Assembly: GCA_947501685.1 (NCBI GenBank)
Contig: CANMWQ010000005.1
Location: 186,001-250,000 of the forward strand
DNA length: 64,000 bases
Reading direction: 5' to 3'
Source of the DNA: an uncultured Litoreibacter sp.
GTDB lineage: Bacteria > Pseudomonadota > Alphaproteobacteria > Rhodobacterales > Rhodobacteraceae
The position numbers were made by a program, and so were the translations under genes. The notes beneath the pieces were generated by a model that was not told the origin of the DNA, searched no databases, and was given only the letters and a program-made list of their open reading frames with translations. Positions 1-8,402 of the stretch are shown one piece after another; within the stretch, counting starts at the first letter, position 1, and each line of letters opens with the position of its first letter.

Positions 1-68
1 CGCTGAAGTTTCTTCTTCAGAGCGCGGAGAGCCTGATCGACATTGTTGTCGCGAACGCTTACCTGCAT
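1..68 (-). CDS. rpsU: 30S ribosomal protein S21, N-terminal part (cut by window edge)
   Basis: The minus strand from the ATG at 66-68 reads MQVSVRDNNVDQALRALKKK, the conserved start of bacterial ribosomal protein S21. Only the first 22 codons lie in the window; the gene continues beyond base 1. S21 is a small basic protein of the 30S subunit involved in initiation. It is divergent from the COQ9-family gene, with about 115 bases between them for both promoters. Too short for the usual ORF cut-off but unmistakable by sequence. Confidence 0.93.
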   Translation of the reverse strand, partial: MQVSVRDNNVDQALRALKKKLQ

Positions 69-183
69 GTGGTGTCACCACCTTCCTAAGTTAGAGTTTG
101 CAAGATTGCAGGAAGTGGCCTCATAGCAAAGGCGCGCTAGCTTGTCTACTGGCTATGGGTGAACGCAAAAAAGGAGACTCGCG

Positions 184-885
184 ATGGAAAGTGCTGACAA
201 AGACCGGCTTCTGGACGCGGCATTGGATCATGTCATTTTCGACGGCTGGTCGGATGCGACCTTTGACGCTGCGGTGGAAGATACTGGCATTGAGCCTGCT
301 GTTGCGCAGATTATTTTCCCACGTTCCGGACTGGATATGGCGGTGGCGTTTCACAAGCGCGGCGATGCGGAGATGAAGGCGCGTCTGAAGGCGGAAACCT
401 TGTCGGCGATGCGGTTTCGGGACCGGGTGTCTACGGCCGTGAAATTCCGGATCGAGGCGATCGCGGCCCATAAGGAGGCGGTGCGGCGCGGCTCTGCGTT
501 GTTCTCTTTGCCGCAGAATGCCGCCCTCGGGGCGCGGTTGATCTGGGGGACCTCGGACGCAATCTGGACCGCACTTGGCGACGCGTCGCAAGACTACAAT
601 TGGTACACCAAGCGCGCGACCTTGTCGGGTGTTTACGGCGCTACGGTGTTGTTTTGGCTGGGCGATTCAAGCGAGGACAATGCCGCGACCTGGGAGTTTC
701 TGGACCGTCGCATCGAGAATGTGATGCAGATCGAGAAGGTCAAAGCGCAGGTGCGGGAGAACCCTGTGGCCTCGAAAATGCTTGCGGGACCGGCTTGGCT
801 TTTGTCGAAGGTGCGGCCTCCAATGGGGGCGGGCATGTCTGATTTGCCGGGGTCCTTTGGACCCGGTGGAGGTTTTGGGAAATGA
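184..885 (+). CDS. COQ9 family protein (ubiquinone biosynthesis)
   Basis: The 233-residue product has the COQ9 layout: an N-terminal TetR-like helical region, then the diagnostic central block with WTALGD and NWYTKR at about residues 129-144, followed by a helix rich in leucine and tryptophan. COQ9 proteins bind lipids and present ubiquinone precursors to the hydroxylase of the CoQ complex at the inner membrane; that role is known for the family and not shown here. A good Shine-Dalgarno (AAGGAG) precedes the ATG. The C-terminus is Gly/Pro-rich. Its stop overlaps the next gene's start (ATGA), implying co-translation with the quinone oxidoreductase. Confidence 0.9.
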   Translation: MESADKDRLLDAALDHVIFDGWSDATFDAAVEDTGIEPAVAQIIFPRSGLDMAVAFHKRGDAEMKARLKAETLSAMRFRDRVSTAVKFRIEAIAAHKEAVRRGSALFSLPQNAALGARLIWGTSDAIWTALGDASQDYNWYTKRATLSGVYGATVLFWLGDSSEDNAATWEFLDRRIENVMQIEKVKAQVRENPVASKMLAGPAWLLSKVRPPMGAGMSDLPGSFGPGGGFGK

Positions 886-1853
886 CCATGCGCGCCGTTG
901 AGATATCGCAGCCCGGTGGGCCAGAAGTGCTTGTTCCGACGCAAGTTTCCGTGCCTGAGCCCGGTGCGGGTGAGGTTCGGATCAAGCTGAAATATGCAGG
1001 TGTGAACCGTCCGGATGCGTTGCAACGGGCAGGCGCCTATGACCCGCCGCCGGGTGCCTCGCCTTTGCCGGGGCTTGAGGGTGCGGGCGTTGTCGATGCG
1101 GTTGGGCCGGGCGCGTCTTTGTCGGTGGGAGACGAGGTTTGTGCGCTGCTGCCCGGTGGCGGATATGCGGAGCAGGTGATCACCCCTGCGGCGCATTGTT
1201 TGCCTATTCCTCAAGAGTTTAGCATGGCGCAGGCGGCGGCGTTGCCGGAGACGTTTTTCACCGTCTACTCGAATGTGTTCATGCGTGGCGGGTTGAAAGC
1301 GGGGGAGAAATTCCTCGTTCATGGCGGCTCCAGTGGGATCGGAACGACGGCTATTCAGCTGGCAAAAGCCTTTGGGGCACGGGTGTTCACCACCGCGGGG
1401 TCGGATGAAAAATGCAAGGCTTGCAAAGGCTTAGGAGCAGAGGTCGCGTTGAATTACCGGGACGCTGATTTTGTCGAGGTGATGAAGTCTGAAGGCGGCG
1501 CGGATTTAATCCTTGATATGGTTGGCGGGGCGTATCTGCCGCGCAATATCAGGGCGCTGGCGATGGAGGGGCGGCTGGTGCAAATTGCCTTCCTGCAAGG
1601 GCCCAAGATCGAGCTGAATTTTGCACAAATTATGGTGCGACGTCTGACAGTTACGGGATCCACGCTGCGGCCTCAAAGTGATCTTGCGAAGGCGCGGATT
1701 GCGGACGCGTTGCGGGCGCATGTGTGGCCGTTGCTGGAGGCTGGGACCGTGGCTCCGGTGATGGATTCGGAGTTTGCGTTAGAGGATGCGGCAAAGGCGC
1801 ATGCGTATATGGAAAGCTCAAAGCATATCGGGAAAATCGTGCTGAAAATCTGA
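882..1853 (+). CDS. NAD(P)H-quinone oxidoreductase (zeta-crystallin/PIG3 type, MDR family)
   Basis: A 323-residue medium-chain dehydrogenase/reductase. The N-terminal GroES-like domain contains the VNRPDALQRAG stretch typical of PIG3/QorA proteins. The Rossmann domain begins with HGGSSGIG at residues 147-154. No catalytic-zinc ligand pattern is seen, as expected for quinone oxidoreductases that reduce quinones with NADPH in the cytoplasm. It overlaps the COQ9-family gene by four bases, so the two are translationally coupled, consistent with a shared quinone-related role. The exact substrate cannot be read from sequence. Confidence 0.88.
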   Translation: MTMRAVEISQPGGPEVLVPTQVSVPEPGAGEVRIKLKYAGVNRPDALQRAGAYDPPPGASPLPGLEGAGVVDAVGPGASLSVGDEVCALLPGGGYAEQVITPAAHCLPIPQEFSMAQAAALPETFFTVYSNVFMRGGLKAGEKFLVHGGSSGIGTTAIQLAKAFGARVFTTAGSDEKCKACKGLGAEVALNYRDADFVEVMKSEGGADLILDMVGGAYLPRNIRALAMEGRLVQIAFLQGPKIELNFAQIMVRRLTVTGSTLRPQSDLAKARIADALRAHVWPLLEAGTVAPVMDSEFALEDAAKAHAYMESSKHIGKIVLKI

Positions 1854-1861
1854 CGTTAACC

Positions 1862-1878
1862 TTTGGGTTTGACCCAAA
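1862..1878. terminator. Hairpin between convergent genes
   Basis: TTTGGG and CCCAAA form a 6-bp inverted repeat around a short loop, just after the quinone oxidoreductase stop and followed by an A-rich run. It sits where the converging transcripts of the oxidoreductase and RNase T2 gene would end. The stem is short, so the call is tentative. Confidence 0.4.
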
Positions 1879-1884
1879 AAGCCG

Positions 1885-1916
1885 CGTACACAGCCCGTAC
1901 ACACCCTGTACACATC
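1885..1916. repeat. Three phased GTACACA units
   Basis: The sequence reads CGTACACAGC, CGTACACACC, TGTACACATC with 10-11 base spacing, about one helical turn, between two CGCG tetranucleotides. It lies in the 92-base gap between convergent genes. Function is unknown; phased repeats can be protein-binding sites. Confidence 0.5.
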
Positions 1917-1945
1917 GCGTCGTGACAGGCCGTGCTGACAGCGCG

Positions 1946-2575
1946 TTAACGAATTGGATCGAACTGGGCGTTTGACTGGCTGCAATCGCGGATCACGTCG
2001 CGGCCACAGGTGCGAAATTCCAAGTCGCGGGTCATGCAAATGCGTGCTTCCTGAATGTAGCGGTCGCGGCAGGTGATGGTGATCATGTCGGCGCTGAGTT
2101 CGGGGTTGGTTTCCAGAAAAGCCTCCTCAATGACGGAGGCGGGCAGTGTCACCGGGTCTTTCAATTTTCGCAACAGCGGAGGGCGGGTGACCTTGCCATA
2201 GGCCTCGCGGGACAGCGCAAAGAAATCGTCGGAGCTAAGACCCGCGCAGCGGCCATGTTTTTTCCATTGATGCCAAGCCAGCCCGCCCGTGCCCATAATG
2301 TCTGCCATCGCATTCGTGTCACCTCGGCTGGGGTTGCGCGCGCTGCTGCGGCAATTGCTAGGGTAGCCACGTTCATATTGGGGCCAGAGCCCATGCAGGA
2401 TCCAGCCGTGATCATGGCGCGGGTCGCATTGGTCCGAGCCGCGTGCGTCGCCTTCATAGGCGCACCAGTTCGGGGACCAGCTGAGGGACAGGACGTAATA
2501 GTCAAACTCACCCGGTTTTTCGCCATCGGCCCAAGCGGCCCCTGCCATGACTAGCCAGATCAGTAACGCCCGCAT
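1946..2575 (-). CDS. Secreted ribonuclease T2 family protein
   Basis: The 209-residue product starts with a signal peptide (hydrophobic residues 3-15, likely cleavage after AWA). It carries both RNase T2 signatures: CAS I HGLWPQ at residues 61-66 and CAS II WKKHGRC at residues 104-110, which contain the catalytic histidines. Several cysteines fit periplasmic disulfides. T2 RNases cleave single-stranded RNA to 2',3'-cyclic and 3'-phosphate products, so this is probably a periplasmic or exported nutrient-scavenging or stress RNase. It is convergent with the quinone oxidoreductase and divergent from trcR. Confidence 0.93.
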   Translation of the reverse strand: MRALLIWLVMAGAAWADGEKPGEFDYYVLSLSWSPNWCAYEGDARGSDQCDPRHDHGWILHGLWPQYERGYPSNCRSSARNPSRGDTNAMADIMGTGGLAWHQWKKHGRCAGLSSDDFFALSREAYGKVTRPPLLRKLKDPVTLPASVIEEAFLETNPELSADMITITCRDRYIQEARICMTRDLEFRTCGRDVIRDCSQSNAQFDPIR

Positions 2576-2701
2576 TTGCTCTTCCCCTTTTTGTTGGGCG
2601 TCAGTATATAGGCCTCAAGTTCCCCAACAATACGAACTTGTTCCAAACGGGACAGCCCCTAAGCCGGGTGACGGGGAAGTTGCGTTTAAAGGAGAGACCC
2701 G

Positions 2702-3460
2702 ATGGCCCTACCGATTATGGCAAAAGCCACCGCTGTTTGGCTGGTGGACAACACAACCCTGACCTTCAAGCAGATCGCGGATTTCTGCGGGCTGCATGAC
2801 CTCGAAGTGCAAGGCATCGCGGATGGCGATGTGGCGGCAGGTGTCAAAGGGTTTGACCCGATTGCCAACAACCAGCTGACGCAGGAAGAGATCGACAAGG
2901 GCATTGCCGACAAACGCTACAAACTGAAGCTTAAGCACAATGCCGCCGCGGTGGGCGAGGAGAAACGCCGGGGGCCGCGCTACACGCCGCTGTCGAAGCG
3001 TCAGGACCGTCCGGCCTCGATTCTGTGGCTGGTGAAGTTCCATCCTGAGCTGTCGGACGGGCAGGTCTCCAAGCTGGTGGGCACGACGAAGCCTACGATC
3101 AACGCGATCCGGGAGCGGACGCATTGGAACATCCAGAACATCCAGCCGATTGACCCCGTGGCTTTGGGGCTGTGCAAACAGTCCGAGCTGGACTCGGCGG
3201 TTCAGAAGGCCAACGCCAAGCGCGCCAAGGAAGGCGCGGTCATGACCGATGATGAGCGCCGCAAGCTGGTCTCGACGGAGCAATCGCTGGGCGCGCCGGA
3301 AGAGCCCGCGCTGCCGACCGCGATTGCGGGGCTGGAATCGTTCACCTTGAGCGACAATTCCGCGGAATCAGACGGCGAAGAAGAGCTGCTGGTGGATGCA
3401 GATTCGCTGTTCAATCTGCCAGATGGCGACGATCAGCCGGATGTCGAAGACGACAAGTGA
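2702..3460 (+). CDS. trcR: TrcR cell-cycle transcriptional regulator (DUF1013)
   Basis: A 252-residue DUF1013 protein with the conserved opening MALPIMAKATAVWLVDN, a helix-turn-helix-like region around residues 18-45 (TFKQIADFCGLHDLEVQGIA), a conserved basic middle (GEEKRRGPRYTPLSKRQDRPA, residues about 81-101, given here in part) and an acidic, poorly ordered C-terminal third. In Caulobacter this alphaproteobacterial family associates with RNA polymerase and promotes transcription of cell-cycle genes. A strong RBS (AAAGGAGAG) sits just before the ATG. It appears monocistronic, ending at a clear hairpin terminator. Confidence 0.9.
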   Translation: MALPIMAKATAVWLVDNTTLTFKQIADFCGLHDLEVQGIADGDVAAGVKGFDPIANNQLTQEEIDKGIADKRYKLKLKHNAAAVGEEKRRGPRYTPLSKRQDRPASILWLVKFHPELSDGQVSKLVGTTKPTINAIRERTHWNIQNIQPIDPVALGLCKQSELDSAVQKANAKRAKEGAVMTDDERRKLVSTEQSLGAPEEPALPTAIAGLESFTLSDNSAESDGEEELLVDADSLFNLPDGDDQPDVEDDK

Positions 3461-3507
3461 TTCGGCGCGCCTTGGCACTGGCCGGGCGTTCGTGACCCCA
3501 CACAGCG

Positions 3508-3546
3508 CCACCTTCCCTTGAAGAAGGGGAGGTGGTTTTTCTTTCT
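3508..3546 (+). terminator. Rho-independent terminator of trcR
   Basis: CCACCTTCCC and GGGGAGGTGG form a 10-bp stem (one G-T pair) around an 8-base loop, followed by a T-rich run GGTTTTTCTTT. It starts 48 bases after the trcR stop. Confidence 0.85.
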
Positions 3547-3942
3547 ATGGATGCGACTTGAAAGCAGCGGGAGCGCCGCCCATTGAGCCTGTTTGGTGGA
3601 GGCGGCGGCGGAATTCTTCCGAGAGTGACGCAAGCTGGTCACGCTAGATTTTGGTAGTTATCCACAGGCTCTTACCAGATATAGCGCGATTTCAGCGCTC
3701 TGGCCGGAAAGCGCCGTTGGAAGGCACGGGCGATCTCTTTTTTGCTCATCCAAGGAGGCATTCCTGATAATGTTCTGGGTGTGGGTTGATAACTGTAAGG
3801 TTTCCGTTGGGTCACCTTGGAGAACTTTGTAGCGTTTTGATTTAAAATGCTTAAATACCCCTGTGCGCGGCAAGGTACTTGTCTGCGTTAAGGGGAGAAT
3901 GGGGCGAAATGTTACCTAGTACAATTCTGCGAGGCACCTTAA
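3547..3942. other. Non-coding stretch before the acetyltransferase
   Basis: No convincing long gene. It contains one exact TTATCCACA (DnaA-box consensus) at 3658-3666. A tiny open frame starts at ATG 3770 (20 codons, two tryptophans) behind AAGGAGG at 3752-3758. The stretch is clearly more AT-rich than its surroundings toward the acetyltransferase start. Probably a promoter/leader region. Confidence 0.45.
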
Positions 3943-4587
3943 ATGAAGGTTGATCGCAATTACGGAAATTCGGGAACTATGCCTGAGGCTGTCGTCCAAA
4001 TTCATGACCAAACCCGTCCCGACGGGGTTAAAGTCAATGATGGAAGCACCAACCAGAATCCGTCTGATATCTCGTTTATTGACCTGATCCGTGAAGACTT
4101 CGAGACCCATGAACGGGACTTCTTTTCGCAAGGTTTTTGGGCCATGTTCTGGCATCGGTTCGGTAACCTGCGCATGGGGGTTAAAGCCCGTGTGCTTCGT
4201 CTTCCGCTGTCTCTGACCTACCGTGTCATGTCGAAACTGGTCGAGTGGATGGGCGGCATCTTTCTGCCCTATACCGTGCTGGTCGGCCGTCGTGTGAAGC
4301 TTGAGCATTTTGGTGGGATGATCCTTGTTGCCGACAAGATCGGCAATGATGTAACCATACGGCAGAACACAACTTTTGGCATCACCAGCGTCGATACTCC
4401 GCATGCGCGTCCAACGATTGGCGACGGCGTCGATATTGGTACAGGCGCCGTTGTCATTGGCGACATCACCGTGGGCGATAACGTGGTGATCGGGGCGAAT
4501 GCCGTGGTCAACAAGTCGGTCCCGGCTGACGTGACCGTTGGTGGCATCCCGGCGCGGATTGTGCAGACCCGGATGGCTGCGGAATAA
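3943..4587 (+). CDS. Serine acetyltransferase-like hexapeptide-repeat transferase
   Basis: The 214-residue protein has a helical N-terminal half (residues 35-105) and a left-handed beta-helix C-terminal half built from hexapeptide repeats such as IGDGVD, IGTGAV and IGANAV. It ends with the GGIPARIV motif seen in serine O-acetyltransferases and polysaccharide acetyltransferases. These enzymes transfer acetyl from acetyl-CoA. The long N-terminal extension and lack of cysteine-synthesis neighbours make an exopolysaccharide or lipid-linked sugar acetyltransferase as likely as CysE. GAGG seven bases upstream supports this ATG; MPEAV at residue 13 is an alternative start. It is tail-to-tail with the SDR gene, eight bases apart. 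Confidence 0.75.
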   Translation: MKVDRNYGNSGTMPEAVVQIHDQTRPDGVKVNDGSTNQNPSDISFIDLIREDFETHERDFFSQGFWAMFWHRFGNLRMGVKARVLRLPLSLTYRVMSKLVEWMGGIFLPYTVLVGRRVKLEHFGGMILVADKIGNDVTIRQNTTFGITSVDTPHARPTIGDGVDIGTGAVVIGDITVGDNVVIGANAVVNKSVPADVTVGGIPARIVQTRMAAE

Positions 4588-4595
4588 GAGCCTGG

Positions 4596-5402
4596 CTAGT
4601 GGGCGGCCGTCTCTACGGGGTCGAGCAGTGTCCGGCCGCCATCGATCGTCATTATCTGACCTGTCATGAACCCGGCCCCGTCTGAGGAGAGGAATTGCGC
4701 AGCGTCCGCGACCTCTCCGGAGTTGCCGATGCGGCCAAGGGGTGTGTGTTTGGTGATGTCCTCGCGCAGCCCGTCCGTGTCTTTCAGCGCCTGTTTCAGT
4801 GACGCAGACATGACCGACCCGAAGGCAATAGCATTGACCCTTATGTGGTGCGGCGCGAGGGCCAGGGCCAGCGTCCGCGTCATCTGATCCATGGCGGCAT
4901 TGGCGATGGAAAAGCCCATCAGCCCGGTGCGCGACCGCTGCCCCGCAATGGAGGACAGGTTGACGATGGAGCCGGCCAACTCGCCGGGCTCGTTGTCTTC
5001 GGCCTGCTCGATCATTTTGCGCGCGACCTGCTGGGACAGTTTCAGGCTGGAGAGCAGGTTTTGTTGCAGCATGATCTCGACGCTGTCGTCATCCACATTC
5101 AGCGCGTCGGTGGGCAGCACCTGCCGGGACGCATTGATCAGGATGTCGACCCGGTCAAAGGCGTCGAGCGTGGCGTTGATCAGGTTCGAATGGCTCAGCT
5201 TTTCGCGCAGGTCGCAGGCGAAGATGCGTGAATTGCCGTTTTCGTCCTCGTCATCGGGAACCTCGGCACGCAGGCTGTCCTCGTCGCGGTCAGCCATCAT
5301 CACATTGGCCCCTTGGGCAATGAAATGCCGGGCAATGGCCAGCCCCACGCCGTTTGCGGCGCCCGTGACGATGGCGGTTTTACCGGAAATGGAGAAGGAC
5401 AT
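4596..5402 (-). CDS. SDR-fold protein with altered catalytic residues
   Basis: A 268-residue classical short-chain dehydrogenase/reductase fold: TGAANGVG cofactor loop at residues 14-21, NLSSIAG (catalytic-serine strand), RVNAIAFGSV, and MTGQIMTIDGG near the C-terminus. Where YxxxK is expected the sequence reads GFSIANAAM, so Tyr is Phe and Lys is Asn; I confirmed both codons (TTT, AAT) in the DNA. The segment EDNEPGELAGS is an insertion before the serine strand. The nucleotide-binding fold is intact but normal SDR proton transfer should not work. It may be a binding or regulatory protein, or an unusual enzyme; substrate unknown. Confidence 0.8.
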   Translation of the reverse strand: MSFSISGKTAIVTGAANGVGLAIARHFIAQGANVMMADRDEDSLRAEVPDDEDENGNSRIFACDLREKLSHSNLINATLDAFDRVDILINASRQVLPTDALNVDDDSVEIMLQQNLLSSLKLSQQVARKMIEQAEDNEPGELAGSIVNLSSIAGQRSRTGLMGFSIANAAMDQMTRTLALALAPHHIRVNAIAFGSVMSASLKQALKDTDGLREDITKHTPLGRIGNSGEVADAAQFLSSDGAGFMTGQIMTIDGGRTLLDPVETAAH

Positions 5403-5444
5403 GAGGGCGTTCCTTTGACCTGATATCTGCCACGTTAGGCCAAG

Positions 5445-6440
5445 CTAGCCACGGGTAGAAGGTTTTTTGGGGGTCTGGGCGTGGATGACCTTAAAGCCGC
5501 CTGTCTGCGCCACGATGGTGGTCTTGCGGAACCGGGCCTCCAGCGTGGCCTCGTAGGGCAGGTTGCGGTTGGCGACCATCCACAGCTGGCCTTTGGGCTT
5601 GAGCATGTCGGCTGCTTTTTCGATGAACCGCGCTCCCAGCGTGGGGTCGGGTTTACGCGAGATGTGGAAGGGCGGGTTTGTCACCACGGCGTCGAAGCCG
5701 GATTGGGTGGCTTGTGTGACGTCGCCCCAGAGGAAGCTGGCGCGAGGGTCTTGGATATTGTGTTTGGCGCATTCGTTGGCGTGGTAGTCGGCTTCTATGC
5801 CGGTCAGGGTGCTGACGGCTTCTGACTTCAGGATCTCGCCAGCAAGATAGCCCCAGCCCGCGCCCAGATCGGCGACGCTGCCTTTGAGAGCGGGCAGGGC
5901 CTCGGCCAACACTTTGGAGCCCGCATCCGGCCCGTCGGCAGAGAACACGCCCGCGCGGGTGATCCAGCCATTGGGGTATTGATAGGTGACCTCCTGCCAC
6001 TCGCTGAGGTCGGGCGCTGTGTCGGGCCGCGTGAACCACAGGAGCTTGCCATGGGCTTTGGAGTAGCTTTGCACATCGTCAAACGTGGCTTTGAGCTGCT
6101 TGGCGAGGCTGTCGATGCCGCCGGTCTTATCGCCATCCACCGCGATCATGCCGCCGGGAGCGGTCAGGGCGACGGCTTGGGCGATCAGGTCAAATGTCGC
6201 GGGTTTGGAGCGGCTGGGCGTGACAAGCGCGTTTTGCGTGGGCTCTGTGGCCGTGGGGCTTACCGTGATGCCGCGGGCTTTTAGCCGGGCGTGATCGGGA
6301 AAGAAGCTTTGCGTGGCGCTAAGCTGGTCCGTGTCGATACCGCAATCGCCGTCACCCGGTGCATTGAACCATGTCAGCGTGCCGTCAGGCAGGGGCAATT
6401 CGCCGCTTTGAGCCGCGAGCAGGAGGCGGGAGGCCGTCAT
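5445..6440 (-). CDS. RsmC/RlmG-type class I SAM-dependent methyltransferase
   Basis: The 331-residue protein has two tandem methyltransferase-like halves. The C-terminal half holds the SAM-binding loop DLGAGWGYLAG (about residues 191-201) and the NPPFH motif (about residue 255), typical of guanine-N2 methyltransferases such as RsmC, which modifies 16S rRNA G1207, and RlmG. The N-terminal half is a degenerate duplicate, as in RsmC. It lies 21 bases downstream of clpS on the same strand and may share its transcript. Assignment to RsmC rather than RlmG is inferred from size and motif only. Confidence 0.75.
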   Translation of the reverse strand: MTASRLLLAAQSGELPLPDGTLTWFNAPGDGDCGIDTDQLSATQSFFPDHARLKARGITVSPTATEPTQNALVTPSRSKPATFDLIAQAVALTAPGGMIAVDGDKTGGIDSLAKQLKATFDDVQSYSKAHGKLLWFTRPDTAPDLSEWQEVTYQYPNGWITRAGVFSADGPDAGSKVLAEALPALKGSVADLGAGWGYLAGEILKSEAVSTLTGIEADYHANECAKHNIQDPRASFLWGDVTQATQSGFDAVVTNPPFHISRKPDPTLGARFIEKAADMLKPKGQLWMVANRNLPYEATLEARFRKTTIVAQTGGFKVIHAQTPKKPSTRG

Positions 6441-6461
6441 ACCGGGGGAACAGGCGCGGGC

Positions 6462-6791
6462 CTATTCTTTCTCCATGGTGCATTGCAGCGGATGCTGGTT
6501 GCGGCGGGCGAAATCCATCACTTGGACCACCTTGGTCTCCGCAATCTCAAAGGCAAAGACGCCGACGACGGCGAGGCCTTTCTTGTGGACCGTCAGCATG
6601 ATCTCCACCGATTGAGCGTGGTTGATGCCGAAAAATTTCTCGAGCACCAGCACCACGAATTCCATGGGCGTGTAGTCGTCGTTGAGCAGCATGACCTTAT
6701 ACATGGGCGGCTTTTTGGTCTTCGGCTTGGTCTTGGTCGCCACACCTGTGTCAGCGCCCGCGTCGCGGTCGTCATTGTCATCCTCTGACAT
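6462..6791 (-). CDS. clpS: ATP-dependent Clp protease adaptor ClpS
   Basis: The 109-residue product has an acidic, disordered N-terminal tail followed by the ClpS core: [20 protein letters not shown] at residues 28-47, LTVHKKG and [11 protein letters not shown]. The D-D-Y-T-P-M-E-F segment contributes the N-degron pocket. ClpS delivers N-end-rule substrates to ClpA. The ATG at 6789-6791 was chosen because the upstream in-frame extension has no ClpS similarity and runs into the divergent HAD gene. clpA is not adjacent in this window. Confidence 0.95.
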   Translation of the reverse strand: MSEDDNDDRDAGADTGVATKTKPKTKKPPMYKVMLLNDDYTPMEFVVLVLEKFFGINHAQSVEIMLTVHKKGLAVVGVFAFEIAETKVVQVMDFARRNQHPLQCTMEKE

Positions 6792-6900
6792 GGTGATTTC
6801 GAGCGGTGTCACGTGGGCGTACCTTAAACGAGTCGATTGTCGTGCTAAGAGGTCACTATATAGGATAGCGGCCACCGCAGAAAAGGGCCGAAGGGTTAAG

Positions 6901-7599
6901 ATGTCACAAACGATCACCACTATTGGTTTTGATGCCGACGACACGCTTTGGCAGAACGAGGAGTTTTTCCGGCTGACGGAGGAGCGGTTTGCTCTGCTGC
7001 TGGCGGATTTTGCCGAGGCCGACCATCTGGCGGAGCGGCTGTTGCAGGCGGAGCGGCGCAATCTGGGCAAATACGGGTTCGGGATCAAAGGCTTCGTGCT
7101 GTCGATGATCGAGACGGCGATTGAGGTGACGGATCAAACCGTGCCGGCCTCGGTGATCGCAGAGATTATCGGGGCGGGGCAGGAGATGCTGGAGCACCCC
7201 ATTCACCTGCTGCCGCATGTGGAGGAGACGGTTGAGGCGCTGGCCGGGTCGTTCAGGCTGGTGATGATCACCAAGGGGGACCTGCTGGATCAGGAGCGCA
7301 AGCTGGCGCAGTCGGGGTTGGGGGAGATGTTTGACGCGATTGAGATCGTGTCGGACAAGGTGCCGCAGACCTATATCCGGGCCTTCATGCGGCACGGCGA
7401 CGGGCCGGAGCGGGCGGTGATGGTGGGCAACTCGATGAAATCGGACGTGGTGCCCGCGATTGAAGCGGGCGGCTGGGGCGTGCATGTGCCTGCGAAATAT
7501 GAGTGGGACATAGAGCGGGTAGAGGCGCCGGTGGGGCATCCCCGGTTCCGGGTGCTGCCCGATCTGGGTGGGTTGATCGCGCTGTTGGATCAGCTCTGA
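6901..7599 (+). CDS. HAD family hydrolase (phosphatase)
   Basis: The 232-residue haloacid dehalogenase-fold protein has motif I DADDT at residues 11-15 (nucleophile Asp), motif II threonine in MITKGD, a motif III lysine (about SDKVPQ), and motif IV in [10 protein letters not shown] helical cap follows motif I. HAD phosphatases of this length act on small phosphorylated metabolites in the cytoplasm; the substrate is not deducible. The ATG at 6901 replaces a longer in-frame start because the upstream extension would overlap the divergent clpS gene. Confidence 0.85.
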   Translation: MSQTITTIGFDADDTLWQNEEFFRLTEERFALLLADFAEADHLAERLLQAERRNLGKYGFGIKGFVLSMIETAIEVTDQTVPASVIAEIIGAGQEMLEHPIHLLPHVEETVEALAGSFRLVMITKGDLLDQERKLAQSGLGEMFDAIEIVSDKVPQTYIRAFMRHGDGPERAVMVGNSMKSDVVPAIEAGGWGVHVPAKYEWDIERVEAPVGHPRFRVLPDLGGLIALLDQL

Positions 7600-7643
7600 G
7601 CGACGCATGCGCCGGATTGGCTCAACGCATTGAAATCATGCTT

Positions 7644-7662
7644 CTTTCAAAAATTTTGAAAG
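7644..7662 (+). terminator. AT-rich palindrome after the HAD gene
   Basis: CTTTCAAAAATTTTGAAAG is a near-perfect palindrome followed by GTTTTGTT. It lies between the convergent HAD hydrolase and recR genes and could terminate either transcript. Confidence 0.5.
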
Positions 7663-7679
7663 GTTTTGTTAACCCGGTC

Positions 7680-8276
7680 TCAGAGGGCTTTTCGGGCCTT
7701 CAGCGCGGCGGAGATGGTGCCGTCATCGAGATAGTCGAGCTCCCCGCCGATGGGGACGCCCTGGGCGAGGGACGTGACCGTGACGTTGCGCTTTTCCAGC
7801 TCGCCCGCGATGTAATGCGCGGTGGTCTGGCCGTCGATGGTGGCGTTGAGCGCGAGGATCACCTCCGTGATGCCCTGGCTGTCGACGCGGTCCAAGAGCT
7901 TAGGGATGCGCAGCTCGTCAGGGCCGATGGCGTCCAGCGCGGATAGCGTGCCACCGAGCACATGGTAGCGGCCTTTGAAAACCTGGGCGCGCTCCATTGC
8001 CCAGAGATCGGCCACGTCTTCGACGACGCAGATCTCAGCCGTGGCGCGTTTGGGGCTGGCGCAGATGTCGCAGGTTTCCGAGGTGCCGATATTGCCGCAG
8101 GTGATGCATTCGCGGGCGGTTTGCGACACGGTTTGCAGGGCTGTGGAAAGCGGGGTCATCAGAACGGCGCGTTTCTTGATCATGTGCAACACGGCGCGAC
8201 GGGCCGAGCGGGGGCCAAGGCCGGGCAGCTTGGCCATCATCTCGATCAGCGCGTCGATGTCTTGGGTGTTGGACAT
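7680..8276 (-). CDS. recR: Recombination mediator protein RecR
   Basis: The 198-residue protein has the RecR order: helix-hairpin-helix with [12 protein letters not shown] (residues 16-27), a four-cysteine zinc finger at residues 57, 60, 69 and 72 (CITC...CDIC), and a Toprim domain beginning ICVVED and including [15 protein letters not shown]. RecR with RecO/RecF loads RecA onto SSB-coated gaps. It is the last gene of the conserved dnaX-ybaB-recR order. Confidence 0.97.
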   Translation of the reverse strand: MSNTQDIDALIEMMAKLPGLGPRSARRAVLHMIKKRAVLMTPLSTALQTVSQTARECITCGNIGTSETCDICASPKRATAEICVVEDVADLWAMERAQVFKGRYHVLGGTLSALDAIGPDELRIPKLLDRVDSQGITEVILALNATIDGQTTAHYIAGELEKRNVTVTSLAQGVPIGGELDYLDDGTISAALKARKAL

Positions 8277-8330
8277 TTTTGGGAGGTTCCCAGATTTTCG
8301 GGGGTGTGGGGCCTGCGCCTAGATTGGCTT

Positions 8331-8384
8331 GGTGTGGGGCCCGCCAAAAATCTGCGATTTTTCGCTACACCCCACCGGAATGAA
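8331..8384. repeat. Intergenic hairpin repeat, family 2, copy 1
   Basis: Between ybaB and recR. An inverted repeat AAAAATC-TGC-GATTTTT is flanked by GTGGGGC on one side and GCTACACCCCAC on the other. A closely related copy lies at 8888-8934 between dnaX and ybaB. The symmetrical A/T stem could work as a bidirectional terminator or RNA processing site. Confidence 0.6.
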
Positions 8385-8402
8385 ACGTCCATTCTGACTT
8401 TG

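Noticed and set aside
3658-3666. TTATCCACA as part of a replication origin
   Set aside because: Only one box, with no parA/parB, hemE, dnaA, repABC or iteron cluster nearby.
3658-3873. 71-codon minus-strand frame before the acetyltransferase
   Set aside because: No RBS, no recognisable motif, and located in the likely promoter region.
6792-7088. Longer ClpS start
   Set aside because: The extension reads as the antisense of the divergent HAD gene and lacks similarity to ClpS.
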